Origin: Intrasporangiaceae bacterium
GTDB lineage: Bacteria; Actinomycetota; Actinomycetes; Actinomycetales; Dermatophilaceae
DNA length: 46,011 nucleotides
Direction: 5' to 3'
Assembly (NCBI GenBank): GCA_021324575.1
Contig: JAJPIW010000047.1
Location: 1 to 46,011, forward strand
A program made the position numbers and the translations under genes. This document shows, one piece after another, positions 1 to 8,292 of the stretch. Within the stretch, counting starts at the first letter, position 1. The number at the start of each line of letters is the position of its first letter. The notes under the pieces were generated by a model. It searched no databases. It worked only from the letters and a program-made list of their open reading frames with translations, and was not told the origin of the DNA.

Positions 1-1441
1 CGTAGGTGCGCCCGTCGCCCTGGACGCCGACCGAGCGGACGTCGGCGAGGAGCACGACGGGGCACTGCCAGATGTCGCGGTCCAGCGCGGCAGCCGTCAG
101 CTCCTCGCGGGCGATCTCGTCGGCAGCGCGCAGGATGTCGAGCCGCTCGGCGGTCACCTCGCCGATGATCCGGATACCGAGGCCGGGGCCGGGGAACGGC
201 TGGCGCCAGACGATCGCCTCCGGCACGTCCAGCTCGAGGCCGACCTGGCGGACCTCGTCCTTGAAGAGCGACCGGAGCGGCTCGACGAGCTTGAACTGGA
301 GGTCGTCCGGGAGGCCGCCGACGTTGTGGTGCGACTTGATGTTCGCCGTGCCGGAGCCCCCACCGGACTCGACGACGTCCGGGTACAGAGTGCCCTGGAC
401 AAGCCACTTCACGGGATGGTCGGCAGCGCCGGAGTGCGAGCCGACGATGTCGCGCGCCGCCTGCTCGAAGACCCGGATGAACTCCCGGCCGATCGCCTTG
501 CGCTTCTCCTCGGGGTCGGTGAGGCCGGCGAGCGCGGTGAGGAACCGATCCCGGGCGTCGACGACCACGAGGTCGACGCCGGTCGCCGCGACGAAGTCCT
601 TCTCGACCTGCTCGGCCTCACCCGACCGGAGCAGGCCGTGGTCGACGAAGACGCAGGTCAGCTGGTCGCCGACGGCCCGCTGGACGAGGGCGGCCGCGAC
701 CGAGGAGTCGACCCCGCCGGACAGCCCGCAGATCACCCGGTCCTGGCCGACGGTCGTGCGCACCTCCTCGACGAGCGACTCGACGACGTTGGCGGCCGTC
801 CACTCGGGGGCGATCCGGGCGCCCTTCCACAGGAAGTTCTCCAGGACCCGCTGCCCGAACGTCGAGTGCATGACCTCGGGGTGCCACTGGACGCCGTAGA
901 GCCGACGCTCGTCGTCCTCGAAGGCGGCGATCTCGGCCCCGGCGGTCGAGGCGGTCACCCGAAGACCCTGGGGAGCGGACGACACCGAGTCGCCGTGGCT
1001 CATCCAGACCGACTGCTCCACCGGCTGGCCGGAGAAGAGCGTCGAGGCGGTGTCCGACAACGTCGCCGGGGTCGCTCCGAACTCGGACAGACCGGTTCGC
1101 GCCACCTCCCCGCCGAGCGCCTGCGCCATCGCCTGAAACCCGTAGCACATGCCGAAGACGGGGACACCGGCCTGCAGCAGGGCCGGGTCGAGCGAGGGCG
1201 CCCCGTCGGCATACACCGACGACGGACCACCGGAGAGGATGATCGCCGACGGGTCCTTCGCGAGCACGTCGGCGGCCGACATCGAGTGCGGGACGACCTC
1301 GCTGTAGACGTTGGCCTCGCGCACCCGGCGGGCGATGAGCTGGGCGTACTGGGCGCCGAAGTCGACGACGAGGACCGGCCGGCTGCTCGTGGCGGGCGGG
1401 CCGGACGGGTCGGACGTGCCGCGCACGGCGTCGGTGGTCAC
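1..1441 (-). CDS. guaA: GMP synthase (glutamine-hydrolysing), C-terminus cut by window edge
   Basis: Converts XMP to GMP using ATP and glutamine, in the cytoplasm, as the last step of de novo guanine nucleotide synthesis. Reading the minus strand from GTG at 1441, the class I glutamine amidotransferase domain comes first: [27 protein letters not shown], the nucleophile in [11 protein letters not shown], and the His/Glu of VQWHPEV. The ATP-pyrophosphatase P-loop follows ([17 protein letters not shown]), then the XMP-binding region ([25 protein letters not shown]). About 480 codons are present; the family is about 525 residues, so roughly 45 residues lie outside the window. The start is supported by a TAGCCT hexamer ending 6 nt upstream with no Shine-Dalgarno, indicating a leaderless mRNA. 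guaB and guaB3 lie further along the window. Confidence 0.97.
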   Translation of the reverse strand, partial: MTTDAVRGTSDPSGPPATSSRPVLVVDFGAQYAQLIARRVREANVYSEVVPHSMSAADVLAKDPSAIILSGGPSSVYADGAPSLDPALLQAGVPVFGMCYGFQAMAQALGGEVARTGLSEFGATPATLSDTASTLFSGQPVEQSVWMSHGDSVSSAPQGLRVTASTAGAEIAAFEDDERRLYGVQWHPEVMHSTFGQRVLENFLWKGARIAPEWTAANVVESLVEEVRTTVGQDRVICGLSGGVDSSVAAALVQRAVGDQLTCVFVDHGLLRSGEAEQVEKDFVAATGVDLVVVDARDRFLTALAGLTDPEEKRKAIGREFIRVFEQAARDIVGSHSGAADHPVKWLVQGTLYPDVVESGGGSGTANIKSHHNVGGLPDDLQFKLVEPLRSLFKDEVRQVGLELDVPEAIVWRQPFPGPGLGIRIIGEVTAERLDILRAADEIAREELTAAALDRDIWQCPVVLLADVRSVGVQGDGRTY

Positions 1442-1447
1442 GCCGAC

Positions 1448-1453
1448 AGGCTA
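1448..1453 (-). promoter_or_regulatory. -10 element of leaderless guaA promoter
   Basis: TAGCCT on the minus strand, 6 nt before the GTG of guaA. The same hexamer and spacing precede SURF1 and tsaB. Transcription would start at or next to the start codon. Confidence 0.6.
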
Positions 1454-1467
1454 CCGGCGGGCGGACC

Positions 1468-1863
1468 TCAGCCGAGCAGCGCCTCGACCTGCCGGCTCAT
1501 CCGCTGCTCCACCCAGAACGAGAGGAACGGCACGCACCCGGCGAGCATGATGAGGACCATCTTGCCCAGGCTCCAGCCGACCTTGAAGCCCAGGTTGGCG
1601 GTCGCCACGACGTAGACGATGAAGATGAAGCCGTGCGGCTGCGGCCACCAGTCGAGCGCATGGTTGTCGAAGGCGTACTTGAGGATCACCTGCAGGGTGA
1701 GCAGCAGCAGCCCGCACCCCACGACGATGGCCATCACCTTGAAGAAGGTCAGCGCCTTGCGGATCGTCTCGGGCGACCGCTGCTCGGTCCGGAGGCCGGG
1801 GGTCCGCTCCTGGGGCTCACCCGTGGCCGACGGGGACTGGTTGCTCTGCGTCACGTCGGCCAT
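1468..1863 (-). CDS. DUF3817 family integral membrane protein
   Basis: A 131-residue protein with a hydrophilic, Ser/Pro/Glu-rich N-terminal tail of about 40 residues, then hydrophobic segments: KALTFFKVMAIVVGCGLLLL (about 37-56), FIFIVYVVATANLGF and MVLIMLAGCVPFLSFWVE. The motifs 'W-W-P-QPHGFIF' and 'EQRM' near the C-terminus are typical of the DUF3817 family. It should sit in the cytoplasmic membrane; no biochemical role is established for the family. I chose ATG 1863 because the protein from there matches the family. This start lies 47 nt inside the SURF1 gene in another frame, so the two are probably co-transcribed and translationally coupled. It ends 26 nt before the guaA start. Confidence 0.85.
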   Translation of the reverse strand: MADVTQSNQSPSATGEPQERTPGLRTEQRSPETIRKALTFFKVMAIVVGCGLLLLTLQVILKYAFDNHALDWWPQPHGFIFIVYVVATANLGFKVGWSLGKMVLIMLAGCVPFLSFWVEQRMSRQVEALLG

Positions 1864-2590
1864 TGTCCACGAGCCAGTCCTCGCGAACCATCCTGCCCCA
1901 CATCCACAGGGCGAAGAGGGCGAAGATCCACCACTGGAAGGCGTATGCCGCGTTCCTCCACTGCAGACCACCTCCCGTCGCCGACGGGGGCGGTATCCGG
2001 CTCAACCCCGACAACGGAACGGGCTGTCCCGCAACGGTTTCCGCCGTCGCGAAGGCGAACGCGTTGTAGAGCGACCCAGGCCACTCGTTGACCAGGACCG
2101 ACAGGTCGACCGCCCCGACCTGTCCCGACGGCAGGGCGGGCAGAGTCGACGGAGACTCCCCCGGCGCGAGCGACCCGGTCAAGGACACCGACCCGGTCGG
2201 CGGCACCGGAGCATCGGCGGCGGACCGGACGAACCCCCGCACGACCGCCAGGGTCGCTCCGGTCGCGGGGTCGGTCAGCGAAGCGACCACCCAGAAGCCG
2301 GACGCCCCGTCCAGGCGCCGGTCCGCCACGAGAACCTGGCGCGAGGCGGCATACGAGCCGGTCATCGTCACCAGACGGCCGCTGCCGTCGGCGGGGAAGT
2401 CCGCATGGGGGGTGAGGTAGGAGGAGATCGGAACCGCCGGCCTGGACGCGCTGGCGGAGATGGCCGCCGCCGCGCCCTTGTCCTGCGCGACGTGCAGCTG
2501 CCAGAGCCCGAGCTCGGTGAACACCACCCCGATGACGACCACGAGCGCGAACAGGCCGAGCCACCGGGGCTTGAGGGCTGTCCGCAACAC
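1817..2590 (-). CDS. SURF1 family cytochrome oxidase biogenesis protein
   Basis: 257 residues. An N-terminal membrane helix (WLGLFALVVVIGVVFTELGLWQL, about 10-32) and a C-terminal one (AFQWWIFALFALWMWGRM, about 219-236) bracket a large extracytoplasmic domain, the usual SURF1 layout. The conserved motifs 'GLWQL' after helix 1, 'GFWVV...V-RGFV' in the middle and 'NAAYAFQWW' before the last helix are all visible. SURF1 proteins assist assembly and haem insertion of aa3-type cytochrome c oxidase. The start is GTG 2590 with TAGCCT 6 nt upstream, hence probably leaderless. The 3' end overlaps the DUF3817 gene by 47 nt. The ABC exporter genes diverge on the other side; the 70 bp between hold both promoters. 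Confidence 0.9.
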   Translation of the reverse strand: MLRTALKPRWLGLFALVVVIGVVFTELGLWQLHVAQDKGAAAAISASASRPAVPISSYLTPHADFPADGSGRLVTMTGSYAASRQVLVADRRLDGASGFWVVASLTDPATGATLAVVRGFVRSAADAPVPPTGSVSLTGSLAPGESPSTLPALPSGQVGAVDLSVLVNEWPGSLYNAFAFATAETVAGQPVPLSGLSRIPPPSATGGGLQWRNAAYAFQWWIFALFALWMWGRMVREDWLVDNGRRDAEQPVPVGHG

Positions 2591-2596
2591 CGGTAC

Positions 2597-2602
2597 AGGC
2601 TA
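2597..2602 (-). promoter_or_regulatory. -10 element of leaderless SURF1 promoter
   Basis: TAGCCT on the minus strand, 6 nt before the GTG start; no Shine-Dalgarno is present. On the plus strand, TACGGT lies about 9 nt before the divergent ABC transporter ATG at 2661 and may be its -10 element. Confidence 0.55.
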
Positions 2603-2660
2603 CGCGAGCGCCGAAATCCGTTTTCTTCCAAGGCCTCCCGGACCATACGGTGGACGAGCC

Positions 2661-4382
2661 ATGCAGACGCTCATCGTCCCCGACGCCGGGGAGCCCGACA
2701 CGCGCTCGGTCCATCACTACCTGTTGCGGATGGCCCGGCGGCAATGGCGCACACTCCTGCTCGGCGCGCTCCTCGGCATCACCTGGATGGTCTCCCTCGG
2801 GCTGCTCCCCTGGGCCATCGGGCACGGGATCGACGCCGTCACCCACCACGACACGCCTGCCCTGCTGCGGTGGGCGGGGATCCTGCTCTCCCTCGGCACC
2901 CTGTCGGCGCTCAGCGGCGGGATGCGGCACTGGATGGCCGTCCGCAACTGGCTGACGGCGGCCTTCCGCGCCTCCGGCCAGGTCCACGAGCACGCGCTGG
3001 CCGTCGGGCCCGCCCTCACCCGCGCGATGCCGAGCGGCGACGTCGTCGCAGCGTTCACCAATGACGTTATGCGGATCGGCGGCCTCTACGACGTGTTCGC
3101 CCGGTTCGCCGGCGCCATCGTCTCGTACACGGTCGTCGCGGTCATCCTGCTCTCGGCCAACGTGCCGATCGGCCTGCTCGTCCTCATCGGCGGGCCGCTG
3201 CTCCTCGGCTCGCTCGCCCTCATCGTCCGCCCGCTCCAGCGTCGCCAGGCCGCCCAGCGCGAGGAGTCCGGCCAGCTCACCACGCTCGGCGCCGACACGG
3301 TCGCCGGCCTGCGGGTGCTGCGCGGGATCGGCGGCGAGGACGCGTTCCTCCGCCGCTACGAAGCCCAGTCACAGACCGTCCGCCGCGTCGGCTGGCGGGT
3401 CGCGAACCTCCAGGCCGCCCTCGACTCCTCCCAGGTGCTCCTGCCGGGGATCTTCGTCATCCTCGTCGCGTGGAGCGGGGCCCGGGCCGTGGTCGCCGGC
3501 ACCCTCACCCCGGGCCAGCTCGTCTCCTTCTACGGGTATGCCGCGTTCCTCACGACTCCCTTCTTCACGGTCATCGAGTTCGTCGACCGCTACGTGCGCG
3601 CCAGGATCGCCACCGGCAAGGTGCTGCGGATCCTCGAGGTCTCCCCGGACCACGCCGACCCCGAGACCCCATCCCGTATGCCGGGAGCCGACGTCTCCCT
3701 GCACGACCCGACGTCCGGGGTCACCATCGAGCCCGGGCTGCTGACGGCCGTCGTCAGCGCGGTCCCGGAGGAGAGCTCGGCCCTGCTCGACCGGCTCGGC
3801 CGGATCGCGCCGGACTCCGAGGACGCGTCGGTGACGCTGGGCGGCATACCGCTGACGTCCCTGCCGCTGGCCGAGGTGCGCCGACGGGTCGTCGTCTCCG
3901 AGTCGGACCCGCGCCTGTTCACCGGGCCGCTGCGCGCCGAGCTGCTCGGGGCGCAGACCGGCCCGGAGACCGATGAGGCGATCCTCCAGGTGCTGCAGAC
4001 GGCGAGCGCGCTCGACGTCCTCGACGCGATCCCGGGCGGGCTCGAGGGCGAGGTCGAGGAGCGCGGCCGGTCGTTCTCCGGCGGCCAGCGCCAGCGTCTG
4101 GCCCTGTCCCGAGCCCTGCTCACCGATGCTCCCGTCCTCGCGCTCATCGAGCCGACGAGCGCTGTCGACGCCCACACCGAGGCCCGGGTCGCCGCTCGCC
4201 TCGCAGACCACCGGCGGGGTCGCACGACCGTCGTGGCGACCGCGAGCCCGCTCGTCCTCGACCACGCCGACCAGGTCGTGCTCCTCGTCGACGGACGTGA
4301 GGTCGACAGCGGCAGCCACGAGGACCTGATCAGCCGCAACGCGGCATACCGCGACATCGTCATCCGAGGGGAGGCCGACTGA
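2661..4382 (+). CDS. ABC exporter half-transporter, degenerate nucleotide-binding domain
   Basis: 573 residues: a six-helix exporter transmembrane domain (about 30-330), then a nucleotide-binding domain (about 345-573). The signature FSGGQRQRLALSRALL is intact (F at about 472). The rest of the ATP site is lost. The Walker A position reads VVSAVPEESSALL (about 362-374), without the GxxGxGK(S/T) glycines or lysine. Walker B reads VLALIEPTSAVD, with Ile in place of the aspartate though the Glu remains. The H-loop position reads ATASPLV with Ser in place of His. Alone it should not hydrolyse ATP. It is followed after one base by a partner with the opposite defect, so the two most likely form a heterodimeric exporter with one working ATP site. 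The substrate is unknown. ATG 2661 opens MQTLIVPDAG; a longer frame upstream would run into the divergent SURF1 gene. Confidence 0.9.
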   Translation: MQTLIVPDAGEPDTRSVHHYLLRMARRQWRTLLLGALLGITWMVSLGLLPWAIGHGIDAVTHHDTPALLRWAGILLSLGTLSALSGGMRHWMAVRNWLTAAFRASGQVHEHALAVGPALTRAMPSGDVVAAFTNDVMRIGGLYDVFARFAGAIVSYTVVAVILLSANVPIGLLVLIGGPLLLGSLALIVRPLQRRQAAQREESGQLTTLGADTVAGLRVLRGIGGEDAFLRRYEAQSQTVRRVGWRVANLQAALDSSQVLLPGIFVILVAWSGARAVVAGTLTPGQLVSFYGYAAFLTTPFFTVIEFVDRYVRARIATGKVLRILEVSPDHADPETPSRMPGADVSLHDPTSGVTIEPGLLTAVVSAVPEESSALLDRLGRIAPDSEDASVTLGGIPLTSLPLAEVRRRVVVSESDPRLFTGPLRAELLGAQTGPETDEAILQVLQTASALDVLDAIPGGLEGEVEERGRSFSGGQRQRLALSRALLTDAPVLALIEPTSAVDAHTEARVAARLADHRRGRTTVVATASPLVLDHADQVVLLVDGREVDSGSHEDLISRNAAYRDIVIRGEAD

Positions 4383-4383
4383 C

Positions 4384-6207
4384 ATGCCGATGCAACCCGT
4401 GCAGCCGACGACCGACAAGACCCGCCGGACCCTGCCCGTCGCCGATGGAGCTGGAGTCCGCCGGCACACGACGGCGTTGCTCGGCGAGCACCGGCGCTAC
4501 CTGACCCTCGTCCTCGGGCTGCACGCGCTCGCCGCACTTGCCGCCCTGGCGACTCCCTGGCTGATCGGCCGGCTCATCGACCTGGTCAGCGGCTCCTCGG
4601 GCCCCGGGCGGGCCACTCACCACGCGACGAGTGGCGACGTCGACCGGATCGTGCTGGCCCTCGTCGCAGCGGTCGTCGTGCAGACCGGCCTCACCTGGGG
4701 CGCGCGACGGGCGTCGTTCATCCTCGGCGAGACGCTCTTCGCCAAGCTCCGCGAGTCCTTCATCGGCCAGGCCGTCCGGCTGCCGCTGTCCACGATCGAG
4801 CGGGCCGGCACCGGCGACCTCGTCGCCCGGACCACCAACGACGTCGAGGCGCTCAGCCACGCCGCCAGGTTCGGCCTGCCCGCACTCATCATCGGGCTCG
4901 TCGCGACCGTGCTCACCGCGGCGACCGCCGTGGCCACCGCGCCACTCGCCTCGATCCCGATCCTCCTGTCATTGCTCGTCATCGTGCCCTCCACCCGTCG
5001 CTACCTGCGGATGGCGGTGCCCGGCTACCTGTGGGAGCGCGCGGCATACGCCGAGCTCAACGGCGTCGTGGCCGAGACGGTCGACGGTGCGCGGACGGTC
5101 GAGGCGCTCGGCCTGGCGCTGGCCCGGCAGCGCCGGTTCCGCGACGTCCTGCACGAGTGCAACGACGCCGAGAAGTACACGCTGCGGATCCGGCTCTGGT
5201 ACTTCCCGATCTGCGAGTTCGCCTACCACCTGCCCATCGCCGGGAGCCTGGCGTGGGCGGGCTGGCTGGCCATGAACGGGCACGTCACGATCGGCGCTGC
5301 GACCGCCGTCGTCCTCTACTCGCGCCAGATCGCTGACCCCCTCGACGAGATCATCAGCTGGCTCGACGAGCTGCAGGTCAGCGCCGCGTCGCTCGCCCGG
5401 ATCATCGGCGTCGGTGCGGTGCCGCCGGACCGTTCGGCGACCGGCGAGACCCCTGCCGGGACCCAGATCGACGTCTCGGACGTCCGGTACGCCTACCGGC
5501 CCGGGTTCGACGTGCTCAACGGGGTCTCGCTCGACCTGCGACCCGGGGAGCGGCTCGCCATCGTCGGGCCGTCCGGGGCGGGCAAGTCGACCCTGGGCCG
5601 GCTGATGGCCGGGATCGACGGGCCGCGGACGGGGGCGATCACCGTGGGTGGTGTACCTCTCGTCGACCTTGAGCTGCCCCGCCTGCGCGGGGAGGTGGCG
5701 CTCGTGACCCAGGAGCACCACGTCTTCGTCGGAACCCTGGCCGAGAACCTGCGCCTCGCCCGACCGGACGCCACGGACGAGGACCTGTATGCCGCGCTGT
5801 CGGCCGTCGACGCCGACGGGTGGGCCTCGGCCCTGCCGTCCGCGTTGGCCACCATCGTGGGTTCCGGTGGGCACGCCCTGTCCGAGCCGCAGGCCCAGCA
5901 GCTCGCCCTGGCCCGGCTCGTGCTCGCCGACCCGCACACGCTCGTCCTGGACGAGGCGACCTCGCTGCTCGACCCGCGCGCCGCCCGTCACCTCGAGCGG
6001 TCGCTGGCCGCAGTCGTCGAAGGGCGGACGGTGGTGGCGATCGCGCACCGGCTGCACACCGCGCACGACGCCGACCGGGTCGCCGTTGTCGAGGACGGGC
6101 TGGTCAGCGAGCTGGGCGCGCACGAGGAGCTGATGGCCCGCGGCGGCGCCTACGCCGACCTGTGGCGCTCCTGGACCCGCGACGCGGCGACCTCGCCGGG
6201 CCGGTGA
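4384..6207 (+). CDS. ABC exporter half-transporter, catalytic partner with defective signature motif
   Basis: 607 residues: transmembrane domain (about 35-345), then a nucleotide-binding domain. Walker A GPSGAGKST (about 395), Walker B TLVLDEATS (about 519) and the H-loop AIAHRLH (about 552) are intact. The signature is ALSEPQAQQLALARLVL (LSEPQ at 499-503) instead of LSGGQ. In exporter dimers each ATP is held between Walker A of one subunit and the signature of the other. This subunit's Walker A would pair with the intact FSGGQ of the upstream partner to give one active site, while the other site has neither good half. The start is one base after the upstream stop; ATG 4390 is an alternative. 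The gene is convergent with the GMC oxidoreductase across 369 bp. Confidence 0.92.
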   Translation: MPMQPVQPTTDKTRRTLPVADGAGVRRHTTALLGEHRRYLTLVLGLHALAALAALATPWLIGRLIDLVSGSSGPGRATHHATSGDVDRIVLALVAAVVVQTGLTWGARRASFILGETLFAKLRESFIGQAVRLPLSTIERAGTGDLVARTTNDVEALSHAARFGLPALIIGLVATVLTAATAVATAPLASIPILLSLLVIVPSTRRYLRMAVPGYLWERAAYAELNGVVAETVDGARTVEALGLALARQRRFRDVLHECNDAEKYTLRIRLWYFPICEFAYHLPIAGSLAWAGWLAMNGHVTIGAATAVVLYSRQIADPLDEIISWLDELQVSAASLARIIGVGAVPPDRSATGETPAGTQIDVSDVRYAYRPGFDVLNGVSLDLRPGERLAIVGPSGAGKSTLGRLMAGIDGPRTGAITVGGVPLVDLELPRLRGEVALVTQEHHVFVGTLAENLRLARPDATDEDLYAALSAVDADGWASALPSALATIVGSGGHALSEPQAQQLALARLVLADPHTLVLDEATSLLDPRAARHLERSLAAVVEGRTVVAIAHRLHTAHDADRVAVVEDGLVSELGAHEELMARGGAYADLWRSWTRDAATSPGR

Positions 6208-6576
6208 CCCGGTTGCCGCTGGTTGCCTCGGGCCGGTGAACAGGCAGTACCCACCGCCTGTCGATGAGCACGCGGCGGCTGCCGGGCACTGGTTGGAAAG
6301 TTTCTGAGCAAGGCCGTAACCCCGGCGCGAGGGGGTCGTTGTAGGGAGTGTGTGGCCGGGGTACCTCCCGGCTCGGAATCCCGGCCACACACACATCCCT
6401 GCCGGGGCGGTGGGGGGGTGTGCGGGGTTCCGGCGCAGGGCGCGTTGGGGCCCCGCACCCATGTGTCGACCCGTCGGCCTGTGGAAAGGGTCGACTCGAG
6501 CCAGCGTCGGCGGGCGGCCTGAGCACGAGCGCAAGCTCATGGCAGAGGCACTGCCTGTCGACAGGCCCTGCAGTGG
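6208..6576. other. Intergenic region between convergent genes, 369 bp
   Basis: No credible gene. It holds the large inverted repeat described at 6348-6392 and G-rich runs near 6410-6418. It presumably serves transcription termination for both flanking operons. Confidence 0.6.
6348..6392. terminator. Long hairpin between convergent operons, probable bidirectional terminator
   Basis: Arms 6348-6360 and 6380-6392 form a perfect 13-bp inverted repeat (GTGTGTGGCCGGG) around a 19-nt loop. The arms can be extended as AGGGA/TCCCT with a 3-nt bulge. There is no T-run on either side, so the terminator role rests on position between convergent genes. Confidence 0.55.
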
Positions 6577-8292
6577 TCAGACCTGCGCGGACTCGGCGTG
6601 GGTGAAGGCGCGGACTGCCGGCTTGACGGCCGGGACCGGGACGACCCGCTCGTATGCCGCGCCCTGGGCCGGACGGGTGTCCACCTCACCCTTGTTGGGC
6701 CACAGCGAGAAGGCTCGCTCGGCCTGGGCGGTAATCGACAGCGCCGGGTTGACGCCGAGGTTGGCCGAGATGGCCGACCCGTCGACGACCGAGATCCCCG
6801 CGTAGCCCCACACCCGATGGTAGGCGTCGATGACGCCCGTCGCCGGCGAGTCCGAGATGACCGCACCGCCGAGGAAGTGGGCGGTCAGCGGGACGTCGAA
6901 GATCTCGCCCCACGTGCCACCGGCATACGTCTTGACCCCGGTGCGCTCCGCGAGCCGGGTGGCCAGCTGCTTCATCGCCGCGTGGCCGGCTGCGATGTAG
7001 GTGGGGTTGGGCTGCCCGTGCCCCTGGCGCGAGGTGAGCCGGCCACGGCGCCGAGACACGACCAGGGAGTTGTCGAGCGACTGCATGACCAGCCCGATGA
7101 CCGTGCGCTGGCTGAAGTTGCGCGTCGTCGGCAACAGGCGCACGAGGACCGCCGGGTCCTTGGCCAGCTCGGTGACGAAGCGCAGCGGCCGCGGCAGCCG
7201 ACCGGGCGGCACGGCGATCGTCGTCAGCCCACCCATCAGGTCCGAACCCTTGCCGTAGCGCACGTTCTCCACGTGCGTGTCGGCATCGGGGTGGAACGAC
7301 GTCGTGATGGCGACGCCCTTTGTGAGGTCGACGTCGGGCGGGACGTCCACCGTCATCGCGCCGAGCAGCGCCTCGGAGTTGGTCCGGGTCAAGTGGCCCA
7401 GCTTGCTTGACAGCAAAGGGAGCTCGCCCTCCTCGCGCATGGCGTGCAGCAAGGTCTGGGTCCCCCAGGTGCCGGCCGCCACGACGACGTACCGGGCGCT
7501 GACGACGCGGGGGTCCTTCTGGGTCCAGGCGCCACTGCGCTCGTGCCGGATCCGGTATGCCGGTCGCTCACCTTCTGCGGTCGGCAGGACTCCCAACCGG
7601 GTCACGGTCCGCAGCGGCTCGATCGTGACACCCAGCTTCTCGGCGAGCGAGAGGTAGTTCTTGACGAGGGTGTTCTTGGCGCCGACCCGGCAGCCGACCA
7701 TGCAGTTGCCGCACTCGGTGCAGCCGGTGCGGGCCGGTCCCGCGCCGCCGAAGTAGGGGTCGTCGACCCGGGCACCCGGCATACCGAAGAAGACACCCAC
7801 CGGGGTCCGACGGAACGTGTCGCCGACGCCGAGGTCATCGGCGGTCTGCGCCATGACCTGCTCGACCGGACCGTCGCACGCGTTGGTGACGACGCCGAGC
7901 ATCGAGGACGCGGTCCGGTAGTGCGGGGCGAGCTCGGCCTGCCAGTCGGTGATGTGGCCCCACTGCGGGTCGGTGAAGAAGGGGCGCGGCGGGACGTAGA
8001 GGGTGTTGGCATAGTTGAGCGACCCGCCGCCCACGCCCGCCCCGGCGAGGATCATGACGTCGGGCAGCCGGTGGATCCGCTGGATCCCGAAGCAGCCCAG
8101 CCGCGGCGCCCACAGGAACTTGCGGACGTCCCAGTTGGTCTCGGGGAAGTCCTCGTCGGCCCACCGGCGCCCGGACTCCAGGACGAGGACGGAGTAGCCC
8201 TTCTCGGCGAGCCGGAGCGCGGCCACCGAGCCGCCGAACCCGGACCCGACGACCACGACGTCGTATGCCGGTTCGGCTGCGGCCTCGCTCAC
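6577..8292 (-). CDS. GMC family FAD-dependent oxidoreductase, cholesterol oxidase (ChoD)-like
   Basis: 571 residues. The N-terminal FAD-binding Rossmann motif is VVVVGSGFGGSVAALRLAE (12-30); GAGVGGGSLNYANTL (84-98) is the second GMC flavin motif; the C-terminal part has TAHFLGGAVI and DGSAISANLGVNPALSI, carrying the His and Asn expected at the GMC active site. A four-cysteine cluster, C-x2-C-x2-C-x3-C (191, 194, 197, 201), lies in GCTECGNCMVGCRVGAKN. It is a known feature of this ChoD-like branch and resembles a 4Fe-4S ligand set. The mycobacterial orthologue sits beside guaB3, as here; its true substrate is not settled, so 'sterol oxidase' is provisional. The GTG start overlaps the stop of the upstream dehydrogenase by 4 nt (GTGA). 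Confidence 0.88.
   Translation of the reverse strand: MSEAAAEPAYDVVVVGSGFGGSVAALRLAEKGYSVLVLESGRRWADEDFPETNWDVRKFLWAPRLGCFGIQRIHRLPDVMILAGAGVGGGSLNYANTLYVPPRPFFTDPQWGHITDWQAELAPHYRTASSMLGVVTNACDGPVEQVMAQTADDLGVGDTFRRTPVGVFFGMPGARVDDPYFGGAGPARTGCTECGNCMVGCRVGAKNTLVKNYLSLAEKLGVTIEPLRTVTRLGVLPTAEGERPAYRIRHERSGAWTQKDPRVVSARYVVVAAGTWGTQTLLHAMREEGELPLLSSKLGHLTRTNSEALLGAMTVDVPPDVDLTKGVAITTSFHPDADTHVENVRYGKGSDLMGGLTTIAVPPGRLPRPLRFVTELAKDPAVLVRLLPTTRNFSQRTVIGLVMQSLDNSLVVSRRRGRLTSRQGHGQPNPTYIAAGHAAMKQLATRLAERTGVKTYAGGTWGEIFDVPLTAHFLGGAVISDSPATGVIDAYHRVWGYAGISVVDGSAISANLGVNPALSITAQAERAFSLWPNKGEVDTRPAQGAAYERVVPVPAVKPAVRAFTHAESAQV

Noticed and set aside
326-1615. Long plus-strand open frames opposite guaA
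   Set aside because: They mirror guaA, whose motifs are unambiguous. Long antisense frames are normal at this GC content, and the same holds for those opposite nnr, groEL, glmS and the sugar operon.
6341-6400. Possible tRNA (GGCTCGGAATCCC resembles a T-arm)
   Set aside because: No acceptor, D or anticodon arm can be placed around it; the sequence is better explained as one long hairpin.
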